Positions 54,001 through 64,000 of a DNA stretch of 64,000 nucleotides are shown piece by piece (position 1 is the first letter of the stretch; each line of letters starts with the position of its first letter). Source of the stretch: Dugong dugon (Eukaryota > Chordata > Mammalia > Sirenia > Dugongidae); the NCBI GenBank assembly GCA_030035585.1, contig CM057462.1, positions 113,703,234 through 113,767,233 of the forward strand. Direction: 5' to 3'. Made by a program: the position numbers and the translations under genes. A model generated the notes under the pieces. It made no database searches. It saw only the letters and a list, made by a program, of their open reading frames with translations, and had not been told where the DNA came from.

Positions 54001-55390
54001 ATCTGATGTTTTCCCATTAGAAATGAGATGGCAAGATATTTTCTGGGAAGTGATTTAGGTACACTAAAACAATCTATAAGGATCTATTGATTAGAAGTAG
54101 ACTTGACTCAAACTTGATTTTCTGTGCAGTGAAATACTATGGAAGTGATGTGATAGACAGGTAGTGCAGAATAGACTCGGGGCTGGAATAGTTAAGATGT
54201 TGCAGCTCGGAATAAGGTGCATGGGCACAGCTAATCTGTGGAGAACAAAAATTAAGAAAGGGAAATAAGGAATTTAGAGTACTGAAAGATTGCATGCTCT
54301 ATGGTTTTGGTAGCACATATAAATTCAAACAACAACAAAAAAAGAATTTTACAAACAGGGAGTTATAGAAGGAAGAGAATTCAGGATGTTTCTATGAACT
54401 TTGAAAATATTTCTATTCCCACGAACATTCATTGGTTTCCATTAGATTATTCCTGATTGGTTTTAGGCAATGATATAGCTTTAAAATAACTTACAGTTAC
54501 CCATTTAATTAGAAACAAAAATCTAAATACCTGAATCAAAATAGCATATCCATATTCTTGTAAGAAGTCATACTAGAGATTAGAAAGGAATGAAACGATG
54601 ATTTAAGAATTTCACAACTTGAGCAATATGGGAAATAATATATATTAACATAATAAATCAAACCACAGTCATCTATAAAAATGCAAGAGTGTATTGGAAA
54701 CTTCGCGTTGATTATACCCTATCACTTCTTCGCTACTGTCTCCACAAATTTACATGGAACTAAAGTCATTGAAAGCAACATTTAAAATAATATGATATTA
54801 GCTATCACCAGGCACATTTTTCCTGGGACAAAGTATCTCTCCATTCGGAGTAAATATGATTCTGTGTCTGCAGGAGACATTAAGAGACAACATGAAAGCG
54901 TGACTTCTTTGAGCCTAGCTGCTCTCATTATTAGGCTGAACGTCGTCCTTAAAATACTTTGCTTTTTTATATAAATAGGAAATTACGATCTGATAACAAT
55001 TTTGAGTATTCTGAAAATAATTCATAATGCTTCAGTTTGAAGAAATTTGAAACTAACTATGGTCTTGGGGCAAAGAAGACAGTCAGTTACATTCCATAAT
55101 CCTAAACTTGAAACAAGTAAATTTAAATTTAACTTCATCTGAGATGCTCAAATTTTTGCAAACAGTATTTAAATCTCCTAGTATCTTTATAGGCAAAAAA
55201 ACTTCAAGTAGTGTACATTCTATAGTAAATATATCTAACAGTATTTAAAAATAACCCAAAGAGTGATCTATTTGGACATTATTAACAACATAGGACAAGA
55301 ATATTAGGAGCTAGCAGTTGAGATGAGTCAGTTGTTACGGAGTCAGCTCTTCTTTTTGTAATCTGCTCATGAATTCTCTAGTCCTACAAA
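54001..55390. other. no feature recognised
   Basis: AT-rich, SINE-free non-coding sequence. Confidence 0.45.
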
Positions 55391-55588
55391 ATCCAGTATG
55401 GTAGCCATTTACAATTTGTGGCTATTTAAGTTTAAATGGATTAAAATTAAGTAAAATTAAAAATTCAGTTCCTCAGTTGCACTAAACACAATGCTCAATC
55501 GCCACATGTATATAGTGCCTACAATACTGGACAGGAAAGATATAAAACATTTCCATCATCATAGAAAGTTCTATTGGACAGCACTGAA
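55391..55588 (-). mobile_element. hAT-Charlie non-autonomous element
   Basis: Right end CTATTGGACAGCACTG is the complement of the hAT terminus CAGTGCTGTCCAATAG. The left end CCAGTATGGTAGCCATTTAC and interior CAATCGCCACATGTATATAG match the opposite end of the same eutherian family (GTAGCCACATGTGGC). Confidence 0.75.
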
Positions 55589-57324
55589 ATCTACCTCCTA
55601 TTTGCTATGTCATTATGTATGAACTATATCATGCGTGGAATCAGGAAGAAAATGTAGAGCACTTGATATTCTGTCCCAAATGCTGATAATTAATTAGATA
55701 GCATTTCTCTTCCTCTTTCAAAATTAATGAACACAAAACAATTCATGGCCCAAGGTATTCCATTAAACCATGAAAGTTATAGCAAAATAGGGTTGGAAAT
55801 AGTTAGAATTACATATTGGGTTCAATGAAGCACTAAAATATTCTTATCAAATCTCCATTTGTCCTGTGTTTGGAAAGAAGTTAATGGAAAAGAGCATGTT
55901 TGTTAAAATACTTTTTACACTAAACAAAACAATATTATGAAAGGAAGTCCTTACTGTGTGTAAAGATTAGAATGTTATTGAAATGAAATACCTGATAGAG
56001 TGGAATGGGCTTTACTCTCTTGGAAAAGAGAGATTTTTCCTCCCAGTATCCTAATATTTTATTCCTGCAAGCCTTGAACTGAATGTGTTTAAATGTTCAA
56101 AATCATCGATAACAAGATAAGTCATAGTATTTCTTTGTATCTGAAAATTCATTGTCTGAGAGTCTCAAAGTAATATATTACATTGCTGTAAAACAAAAAA
56201 AGTCTGCCTTACCAATTTTTCTCAGTTTTTGCTATTGGTTGTACTGTTAAGTGAAATACAATAGTTTCACTAAGAAAATAAAGAATTCTGAAATCTCAAA
56301 TTTAACCATTAATATGATGACTTAAAGGTAGATTTTTCTCTAATAAAAAATATAATAGTGTTTTCGACTATTAAAAAAAGAAAATCTGAAGAAATAGCTT
56401 TTCTTCCATGTAATGTATTTCTGGAAACAGGGATCATTGTCTCTGAACTTTCTTGACCTTGGTCTGTTCTCTTTGGCTAAAGTCATTAAAATGATTAGAG
56501 CCTCAAGGAGGGTACGGTGTTACTTCTTTTTTTCCTTTTAACTTACTCTGAACTGAATCAACGAGGTTTAAATCCTGCACACATCCTATTAATCCCATCT
56601 AGTTCTTCTGTCTGAATGCGTTTCTTCAACAGATTCCCTGACGATGCGTTAAAAAAACATAAATCACTGGATTAAACTTGTAGAGAATGATGAAAGCTAA
56701 ATTTGTGTATATACATGTGGTGGGACAAACGGACCCTTTTATTATTTAACCTGAGTGAAAGCAATAAATTTGAAACAGGTGTAACTGATGATATTGGTAA
56801 TCCACAACAGATTTCATAAGTGTGTTTGAATGAACATTGGTTTTGTTCCATAATCCCTTAGATTAAAGACAGGTTAGATAACTCAAACAATCTGCAAAGA
56901 ATCATATTATTTTGCTACTTATCTTTAATTTTTACCAAAAAAAATGGTATGTGTGGTTTAGGCTTTAGTAAATTAAACAAAAAATTAAATTTGTCATTTT
57001 GTTTTTTAAAATTTGAGACAGGGGTTAAACTACAGTTTTCACCTATGTTCTTGAGTAACAGCCTGTTCTTCATCTTCTGTTGTTAATAGGTATTAGATCT
57101 TGTTTACAAGTATACCGACAGTATCTTCTCTTCTAAAAACTTGCTTAACAGATCTACCACATTCATTTTAGATCTTCTAAGTTTTGTACTCAAAAATGTA
57201 GGATAACAGTTCTGTAAAATTCTAATATGTATTCACTCAGTCCCCCCTCCCCCAAAAAATGTATAAAAAAATTCTTGGATGGGTACTTGGAATCAATTCT
57301 AATAATAATTAAAAGTAAATAATT
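55589..57324. other. no feature recognised
   Basis: 1.7 kb, AT-rich and SINE-free. No gene or nameable repeat. Confidence 0.45.
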
Positions 57325-57720
57325 TTTAACATTTATTTAGCAATTGCTATGTTCCAGAAGAAACCCTGGTTGTATAGTGGTTAAGAGCTATGGCTGCTAA
57401 CCAAAATGTCGGCAGATCGAATCCATCAGGTGCTCCTTGCAAACCCTCTGGGGCAGTTCTCCTGTGTCCTATAGGGCCTCTATGAGTCGGAATCCACACG
57501 ATGGCAACAGATTTATGTTCCAGAAAGTTTTTTCATTGATTCTCTCACTGAATTTTTCACAACAATCCTATGAGATAGAGACAATTATATTCCCATTTTT
57601 GCAGATGAGAAAGCTAAGTTCACTGGTTCGGTATATCTGCCCAGGTCACACATCTGCCAAGTGATAGTTTCAGGATTCAAACACAAGTTGTCTGACATCA
57701 GGGCCCACACTCTTATACAC
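57325..57720 (-). repeat. MIR, antisense, split by SINE
   Basis: CATTTATTTAGCAATTGCTATG (left), then TTTTTCACAACAATCCTATG, TTCCCATTTTTGCAGATGAG, CCCAGGTCACACATCTGCC and GACATCAGGGCCCACACTC. SINE 57360-57513 lies within it. Confidence 0.82.
57360..57513 (+). mobile_element. AfroSINE in MIR
   Basis: GAAACCCTGGTTGTATAGTG, GTCGGCAGATCGAATCCATC, GCAAACCCTCTGGGGCAG, GAATCCACACGATGGCAAC. Target duplication TATGTTCCAGAA at 57348-57359 and 57514-57525, exact 12 bp. Confidence 0.96.
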
Positions 57721-58235
57721 TGCATTAGTTATCTATTGCTGCATAACAAATTAAAAAGTAGTAGCTTAAAACAGTAAACATTTATTATCTCACAGTTTCT
57801 GTGGATCAGGAATTCAGGAGTGGCTTAGCGGGGCTCCTTCTGGCTCGGGGTCACTAAGGAGGGTACCTTCAAGATGTCAGTAGGCGCTGTAGTCATCTAA
57901 AGACTTGACAAGAGCTTGAGGGTGTGCCTCCAAGATGGCTCATTCACAAGAGTGTTGGCAGAATACCTAAATTCCTTGCTAATGTTGGCAAAAGCCTCAG
58001 TTCCTTGCCACATGGGCCTTTCCTATGAGCAGCTTGTGTCTTCTCACATAGCAGCTGGTTCAGTCAGAGCAAAATGGAAGCCACAATGTCTTTAATGACT
58101 TAGACCCAGAAGTCTGTAATTGCTGCAGCCTCCTATTGGTTATACAGTCAGTCCTATTCTGAGTAGAATGGGACTACACAAGGGAGTGAATACCAGGAAG
58201 TATCATTGGAGCCATCTTGGAAGCTGACCACAACA
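57721..58235 (-). mobile_element. MLT1-type MaLR LTR, solitary fossil
   Basis: TGCATTAGTTATCTATTGCT, TTATTATCTCACAGTTTCTG, GTGCCTCCAAGATGGCTCAT, CAGTTCCTTGCCACATGGGC, AATACCAGGAAGTATCATTG and GGAAGCTGACCACAACA are the complement of an MLT1 LTR, nearly full length. No internal region. Ancient, broken. It abuts the MIR to its left. Confidence 0.9.
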
Positions 58236-58578
58236 TCGTCTATGATACACTACCTCCTGAGACAAGATTTGTGTTCCCAGCATGAAAAGTATTACTAGAA
58301 AACTTAGTCATTCCAGTTTCTTCATATCTGAACTTACAGATATTGAACGAAGGAACAGCACTGGGAAAATACATGGAACTCCAACTGATACCAATTCAGA
58401 TCTTTAAAGTGTAGAATACTACTTTTTTAAATAAGAAATCCCAGAATGATATTCATAGCACATTCAAATATAGGAATGAAATCATATCCAAAGGGAGATT
58501 TTTTCAGTTATCCATTATTTTGCTCTTACCCAAATTAGCATTTTAATCTAATTTGCTCAAAACCAAGTGTTATCTACA

Positions 58579-58804
58579 CTAGGGGTTGGCACATAATTTC
58601 TGTAAAGGGCTAGATAGTAAATATTTTTGGCTTTGTGGGCCACGTGGTCCTTGTTACAACTACCCAACTCTATTGTTATAGCACAAAAGCATTCATAGAC
58701 AATACACAAGTAAATAGGCATGCCTGTATTCCAATAAAACTTTATTTAGAAAATCATGCAGTGGGCCAGATTTGGCCCATGGGGCATAATTTACTGACTT
58801 TAGG
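58579..58804 (-). mobile_element. hAT-Charlie non-autonomous element (MER1-type)
   Basis: TAGGGGTTGGCACATAATTT, CTGTAAAGGGCTAGATAGTA, GGCTTTGTGGGCCACGTGGT, CCAATAAAACTTTATTTAG, GTGGGCCAGATTTGGCCC and an inverted end at about 58790-58804 match this eutherian hAT family over its full length. Confidence 0.88.
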
Positions 58805-59644
58805 TCTAAGCTGTTTTTGGGTGGACTTTTGAACAGTTCCTGCTTTGATTTCATGTAACTAAAACTGCTTTAAATTTTATGTGACAGAATCATATTAAGT
58901 GGTTTTGTCCTGGCCTACGAAATATTGCACAGCCTTAGGAAATTTGGCAGCATTATCAAGATAGAAAAGATGAACGTCTATAAAAACAGAACAAAATAGA
59001 TAAGAAAAACTATTTACCTATCAACACAGTGCTCTAAAAATGTCAAGACATTCTAGAGTACAAGTTAAATTTAGGGTGACTAAAATTTGTATAATTCTTA
59101 ATTTTGCCTGCGCTATGAATATTTCATATTTTTGGCCGACCTTGAGTTCTCAATATTTTATTCACTATGCATAGTACAGAACAGACACTCCTAAATATTT
59201 GTTGCATGAATTAAACATCTTAGCTCTTTTACCTCTTCTACACAACAAATTCCTCATCCCCAGATGTCACTGCCTTTTCTTACCTCTTCACAATGCTTCA
59301 AGTTCACTGTTAGTTTTACTTTTAAGAAGTCATTCAACAAAACGGAAATGGCAGGTAAGAAATAGTTATTGGAAGATAATTGAAGATATAAAGACTTAAA
59401 AACAAATTGAAAAATTACAGAATAGAATGAACATTGACTTCAAATAGACCGGCTAACAGGAGCAATGAAGCATCATACAGTAGAGTAATTGGTGAGGAAT
59501 TTGTTGGCCTCTGACAAAGCTATTAAAGATCAATTCAATTCAGTCATTCTCACTTTTACTTCTGCTATTTTTACTTTGAGGCCAAACCATTATTTTTTTA
59601 AACCCACATTCTAATGTGGTCATGTACATAGATTATAAGATGTC
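58805..59644. other. no feature recognised
   Basis: Non-coding. GAACAGACACTCCTAAATAT near 59180 resembles a MIR/L2 end but is too short to call. Confidence 0.4.
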
Positions 59645-59800
59645 TACTATAATGTACATTCATTCATTCTAACAAATATTTACTGAGTGCTTACAATGTG
59701 CCAAGGATGATGCAAGCTCTCAGATACAATGGAAAACAAAACACAGACCCTGGATTTTAGGTGCTTAGTCTGATGGGGAAAAGTAAACAGGCATAGTAAA
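59645..59800 (-). mobile_element. L2 3' end, antisense
   Basis: CATTCATTCTAACAAATATT, TACTGAGTGCTTACAATGTG, CCAAGGATGATGCAAGCTC and GATACAATGGAAAACAAAAC match the reversed L2 terminus. Confidence 0.72.
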
Positions 59801-60986
59801 AATGAACATCACTTGGTAAAGGGCTCACATCCCACTTAGTTAACTGCCCATTAAACAGATTAATTTTACTGGTCCCAAAGATAGACCTACTGTGCATTTC
59901 CATTAATTCTACATTTCAAAACAAGAGCAAAAACAACCACCAAAAAAAACTCCTAATTACTATCACTGGAATATACTGCTTTATGATACTATCTTCTAGA
60001 GAATGCAAATTATTGATAGTGTTGTAAGGGGAAAAAAGTTTCATAGCCAAATTATTTTGTAAAATTCTGGGTTCAAAAAAATTAAACAGTTTTTTTTTTT
60101 TCCCACTGTTATTTCTTCCCAGTGCCTATAATATGGTAAATAAGCATTGTGACCCACCCAGTGGGCAAATATGGTTTGCAGTGTCTTGAAATGCATTTGA
60201 CTAGGGTATACTTTCTTAAGGAAGCACCCGTGAATATCTAGCAGAATATGGAAGTTTCTTAGAATATAGTTTGTGAAACACTACTTCATACAATTTTTAC
60301 ATGTTTAAATCAAATCGTATTATATTCTAAGAGAGCTAATTATTTTAAGTGGAATATTTAATAAATCCTGTTGTTAGGCAACAGGGTGTTTTTGCAAAGC
60401 TAATTTTGTGTTTTTCAAATTCAGAATTTGGTTGATTTGCTCTTTTTAAAAGAAATATTTGCACATGGTCCCACTGAAAGCTATCAGGTTTTGCTAATCC
60501 TCTGCTAATTATGTGACTGCATTCAGGGGAGTACCAGATAAGTAGCGGGGGTTTCTGTGGACTCCGCCTGCAGACAACAGCCTTGATGGCTGGATTAAGC
60601 CAATTGATGGTAGCACTCAAATAGTCCTCAACAGAAGCACCTCTTTCTTTTTCCCTTGTTCCAATTTAATCTCTCTCTCCCTTCATATTCCTCCATAACT
60701 TCTATTTTTCTGTTTCCATCTGATTTTCTTCTTCCTCTCCCTTTTATTTACCTCCTTTACCAACGATTCAGGTCTGTCTATGACCACCAAATACTTCATT
60801 TAAACTTTCTGATGGCCATCACAGCAGCAATTTTTCAGCACTTTGTAGTTCATGTGTGAATGGAAAGAACAAAGAAAGTAGGCAGCTCATTCATAGCAAT
60901 GGAAGGTATAAAGAAGCAGTCACCGTTGACACGAACTGACATTTGGTTTCCGAATTTCCTCCATTTTGTCTCTACTGGTATTTGTT
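59801..60986. other. no feature recognised
   Basis: AT-rich, SINE-free. Minus frame 60345-60620 (91 codons) has no recognisable domain. A T-run lies at about 60090-60101. Confidence 0.4.
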
Positions 60987-60987
60987 T

Positions 60988-61345
60988 GAGGAGTGCTGGT
61001 GGCACAGTGGTTAAGTGATTGGTTGGTAACCAAAAGTTCATCAGTTGGAACCGACCAACTGCTCCTTAGGAGAAAGGTGTGGCAGTTTGTTTCCATAACG
61101 ATTAACCAAAAAAAAAAAACCAAACCTGTTGCCGTCAAGTCGATTTCGACTCATGGCGACCCGGATAGGGCAGAGCAGAACTTCCCATAGGGTTTCCAAG
61201 GAGGGGCTGGTGGATTTGAACTGCTGACCTTTTGGTTAGCAGCCAAATGCTTAACCGCTGTACCACCTTGGTAACCCTACAGGGCAGTTTTCCTCTGTCC
61301 TTTAGGGTCGCTATGAGTAGGAATCCACTCCACAGCAAGGGGTTT
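60988..61345 (+). mobile_element. AfroSINE, long form, split by an inverted AfroSINE
   Basis: Left half GAGGAGTGCTGGTGGCACAG to GTGGCAGTTTGTTTCCATAA. Right half from about 61269: GGTAACCCTACAGGGCAGTT, CTTTAGGGTCGCTATGAGTA, CACAGCAAGGGGTTTG. The interior 61106-61268 is a complete AfroSINE on the other strand. Confidence 0.93.
61106..61268 (-). mobile_element. AfroSINE nested head-to-head in another AfroSINE
   Basis: Opens at an A-run then CCAAACCTGTTGCCGTCAAG, TTCCCATAGGGTTTCCAAGG, GACCTTTTGGTTAGCAGCC, end CTGTACCACC. Its head region is complementary to the host SINE head about 100-250 bp upstream. Confidence 0.94.
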
Positions 61346-61365
61346 GTTTGTTTTCTTTCTTGGGG

Positions 61366-61389
61366 TTTTTTTTTTTTTTTTTTTTTTTT
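61366..61389. repeat. poly-T tract, 24 bases
   Basis: Uninterrupted T-run just after the SINE. Could be the tail of a decayed minus-strand retroelement. Confidence 0.92.
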
Positions 61390-61511
61390 GCTTAAACTTA
61401 TTCATGCACAAAGTCATTTTGAAGGGTAAGATCACACCATCTTAGAACTAAGGATGTGTGTGTGTGTGTTTTGAAGGAGTACTTATTTTTAGATAGAATT
61501 TTACTTCTAAA

Positions 61512-61639
61512 CAGGGCTTTGAACCCATTCATTCCTGTTTGACCCCCTGCTGAGAATTTGCCTTTCCACCGGAGACATACTGAATCCCAATATACAAAGA
61601 TAAATTCTCAGCAGGGGGTTGAACCAGTTTGAAGCCCTG
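61512..61639. mobile_element. 128-bp hairpin MITE, hAT-like
   Basis: Ends CAGGGCTTTGAACC and complement CAGGGCTTCAAACTGG. The internal arms CCCCTGCTGAGAATTT (61549-61564) and AAATTCTCAGCAGGGG (61602-61617) are perfect inverted repeats of 16 bp. Flanks CTTCTAAA (61504-61511) and CTTCTGCA (61640-61647) agree at 6 of 8 positions, matching an 8-bp hAT target duplication. I cannot name the family. Confidence 0.75.
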
Positions 61640-61777
61640 CTTCTGCAATATTTTCCCCCCAAATCAGGCATCTTATATTTGAGTTTCACATATTGTATGA
61701 TACTCTCTCAAATACTTATTTTGAACAATAAACTATTATTTGGAGAAGACACGTATACCCTCAAGAAACTCAACAAC

Positions 61778-62303
61778 ATGAGACCAGAAGAACCAGACAG
61801 TGCCCAGCTACCACCAATGACCGCCCTGACAGGGAACACAACAGAGAGTCCCTGATGGAGGAGGAGAAAGGTGGGGTGCAGAACTCAAATTCTAGTAAAA
61901 AGACCAAACTTAATGGTCTGACTGAGACTGGAGGTACCCCAGAAAGCATGGCCCCTGGACTCTCTGTCAACCCAGAACTAAAACAATTCCTGAGGCCAAT
62001 TCTTCAGACAAAGATTAGACTGGCCTATGGGACATAAAATGATACTCGTGAAGAGTGTGCTTCTTAGCTCAAGTAGATACATGAGACTAAATGGGCAGCT
62101 TCTGTCCAGAGGTGAGATAAGAAGGCAGAGAGGGTCAGGAGCTGGTTGAATGGAAACGGGAAATCATGGGTGCAAAGGAGGAGTGTGCTGTCACAGTATA
62201 GGGAGAGAATTAGGGTCACATAACAATGTATATATAAATTTTTGTATGAGAGACTAACTTGAATTGTAAACTTTCACTTAAACTACAACAATAAAATAAA
62301 AAA
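61778..62303 (+). mobile_element. polyadenylated LINE 3' end (afrotherian L1-type 3' UTR)
   Basis: About 526 bp from GAGACCAGAAGAACCAGAC to GTAAACTTTCACTTAAACTA and AATAAAATAAAAAAAA. Exact 15-bp target duplication AAGAAACTCAACAAC at 61763-61777 and 62304-62318. The A-rich target start and A-tail are hallmarks of L1-type target-primed insertion. No ORF2 is present and the frames here are incidental. The class is inferred from the tail and target, not from coding sequence. It may be the same broad family as 25104-26262. Confidence 0.8.
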
Positions 62304-62318
62304 AAGAAACTCAACAAC

Positions 62319-64000
62319 AATCATTTTTGAATTGTTAGAGAAGTCTCTAATTGAATTGGTTAAAAACAGGAGACAAAGAAAGTTAACCCAGACTGAATAG
62401 TTATTCCTGAGGGGTCTGGCTTCATAACTGCAAGTGTTAGACAATTTTATAAACAAGCCTTTATTCAGATTACTTTAAAATGCAATGTAAGTTATTACAA
62501 AGTGGAGATCAAATAGACAGCTAACACGTGATTTTTCTTTTTTTTTTAAGTTATAAATACTTTTAAAAGAAGCCTATTGGAATCCCTGTAAGCTAAAGCA
62601 GGACAGTAATCTAACATGGAGTGAATACTTACAGAAGAGGGGTGGAGGTTAAAAATAAAAATGGTTTAACCTAAGAAGGAAGGAAAATCAGAGATTGGTG
62701 ACTGACCGACCAAAGGAAGCACCTGCTTTGCGGAAATTAAAATCATGAATTAGGCAGCTCTGGTTTAATTGCCAAGTGGGGTGAAGCCCAGTCTCTAATG
62801 TAAAAGGGTCCCAAATTATAATTGGGCATCATGGATTAAAATTCAATACCTGAAAATTTCCTCAGAAATGAATAGACAACTGGGACAGACTGCAGGGCCC
62901 AGTACAATATGCTTCCCGCAGCTGACACTGGCAGGTCACTTTATTTGGCACCAAATAAAGTTCCCAAGTGGTCTTTAAGGGCAGTCAGCTGCTGAGTGCT
63001 TATTTCATTCATCCCTTACTGTGCTGCCAGTAGCAGATCCAAAGAAGGAGCATGAATCAGCTCTGTGGATGGAATTTTCTCAGGCTGAGTGATGGAGATG
63101 TAACTGGATTTACTTCACGGCTTTTGTGGGACCTATGCCTGCAGTGATACCCTAAACAGTAATGGCTTTCACGCAATTCATTCAACAGGAAATTTGAGGG
63201 AAGGTGGGATGAAAACAAACACTAGAATACTTCCAAAATGAATATCGTCTAGTGAGGAAAAAAAATTATGAAAAAAAAAATATTTTAGTCATTACCATGT
63301 AACTAGAAAATTTTGAAATAAGGCTTGTGGTTCCCCATTGTGTGAACCTCCTGACACAAAGTAGAGGCTAACCCTTAGATTTTGGACATTTAACATAAAA
63401 CTCTAGTGTTATATTTAGCTTTCTTTAGTTGCTTCCTTTTAAGGTACCTAGAGGGATAAAAGTAATTTCATTCAATATTTTTAGTTTTATATGCTCTAAT
63501 TTGAGAGCATGTACCAATATCGGAGTGTGTTTTCTTGTTTCTGTCAATTCTAGGAAAACTTTCTAATCATAAAATAATATTTCATGTATTCCCCCATGCC
63601 AGCTTAAGAACTGCAGGAGTTATAGTAATTCTACAGAGGTCATGAACTTGTCTGATGAAGTACAGATGAATGTAAAATATTCTTCCAAGCTTAACAGGCC
63701 TTATTAATGTGCAACTCCAGTACACATTTTTTATTTAAATTCATGGAAAGGTTAAAAGGCAGTAGTTTTTATTATTGTTTTGCCTTTGGTTTAGGACGAA
63801 TTTTGCACATTTCTACAGCAAAAACAGTCTGCTAATTATTTCATATAAATCACTGTTAGCAGCAGTACCTAATAGTGCTACTGTCACTGAATAGTTAAGA
63901 GTCTTACATTTCCATTAGAATTAGAAGCAAGGGCTAATTATTTGAGTTACTAAATTCAATCTAAACGGGAAGCATATTTGGTATTTAGTCTAGAAACCTC
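62319..64000. other. repeat-poor non-coding stretch
   Basis: 1.7 kb with no SINE or nameable repeat. Contains a near-perfect palindrome at 62939-62962. No frame of 60 codons or more occurs after 62040. It could hold conserved regulatory DNA, but nothing in the sequence proves it. Confidence 0.5.
62939..62962. repeat. 24-bp palindrome
   Basis: ACTTTATTTGG, CA, CCAAATAAAGT: perfect 11-bp arms with a 2-base centre. It includes TTTGGCACCAAA, reminiscent of a nuclear factor I half-site pair but with the wrong spacing. Confidence 0.9.

Noticed and set aside
61778-62303. Host gene 3' end or processed pseudogene because of its A-tail
   Set aside because: The same kind of sequence occurs in other LINE copies in the window and no coding similarity to a host gene is visible.

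Overview
This window looks like nuclear DNA of an afrotherian mammal, most likely an elephant or another paenungulate. The main evidence is about 40 copies of a tRNA-derived SINE (head GAGCCCTGGTGGCGCAGTGG, body ending GAATCGACTCGACGGCAA), which I recognise as the AfroSINE type. A matching RTE/BovB-like LINE is present, together with LINE 3' ends of a type I associate with proboscideans. General eutherian fossils are also present: MIR, L2, old L1, MLT1 (MaLR) LTRs, and hAT-Charlie, MER20-like and Tigger-like DNA transposons. The exact species cannot be settled from this sequence.

I found no host protein-coding exon, tRNA gene, rRNA gene, CpG island or promoter that I can defend. All open frames are short (121 aa at most), and many are read-throughs of repeats. 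A recurrent peptide like KPYGAVLLCPIGSL is simply the translated AfroSINE body. The window is best described as intergenic or deep intronic, AT-rich and repeat-dense.

Layout. 1-5 kb: a tRNA-Gly-headed SINE, an old L1, and an L1 3' end carrying three SINEs. 5-12 kb: MIR and L1 relics, including about 2 kb of L1 at 10.1-12.1 kb. 12-19 kb: SINEs (two inserted at one site in a MIR), L2 relics, and a 5'-truncated RTE LINE on the minus strand. 19-28 kb: a 231-bp segment copied almost perfectly 5 kb away into a LINE, another same-site SINE pair, and a SINE split by a LINE. 28-37 kb: an L2 tiled by three SINEs, a SINE/RTE chimera, and more SINEs. 37-42.6 kb: repeat-poor. 42.6-50 kb: L2s, an MLT1 LTR, a LINE nest and two local duplications. 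50-58.8 kb: a Tigger-like element, a MIR holding four SINEs, two MLT1 LTRs and hAT elements. 59-64 kb: an inverted SINE-in-SINE, a hairpin MITE and a LINE with a perfect 15-bp target duplication. The last 1.7 kb is repeat-poor.

The elements form one system. The RTE-type LINE and the SINEs share a 3' end (GACTC...GACTC followed by a CAAC-rich tail), consistent with SINE mobilisation by RTE machinery. New SINEs repeatedly landed in older MIR, L2, L1 and MLT1 sequence. The most notable observations are three independent cases of two SINEs at one target with three copies of the target duplication, the 98% identical interspersed duplication, the tRNA-Gly-headed SINE and a chimera containing RTE C-terminal coding sequence. 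I see no undescribed gene system.
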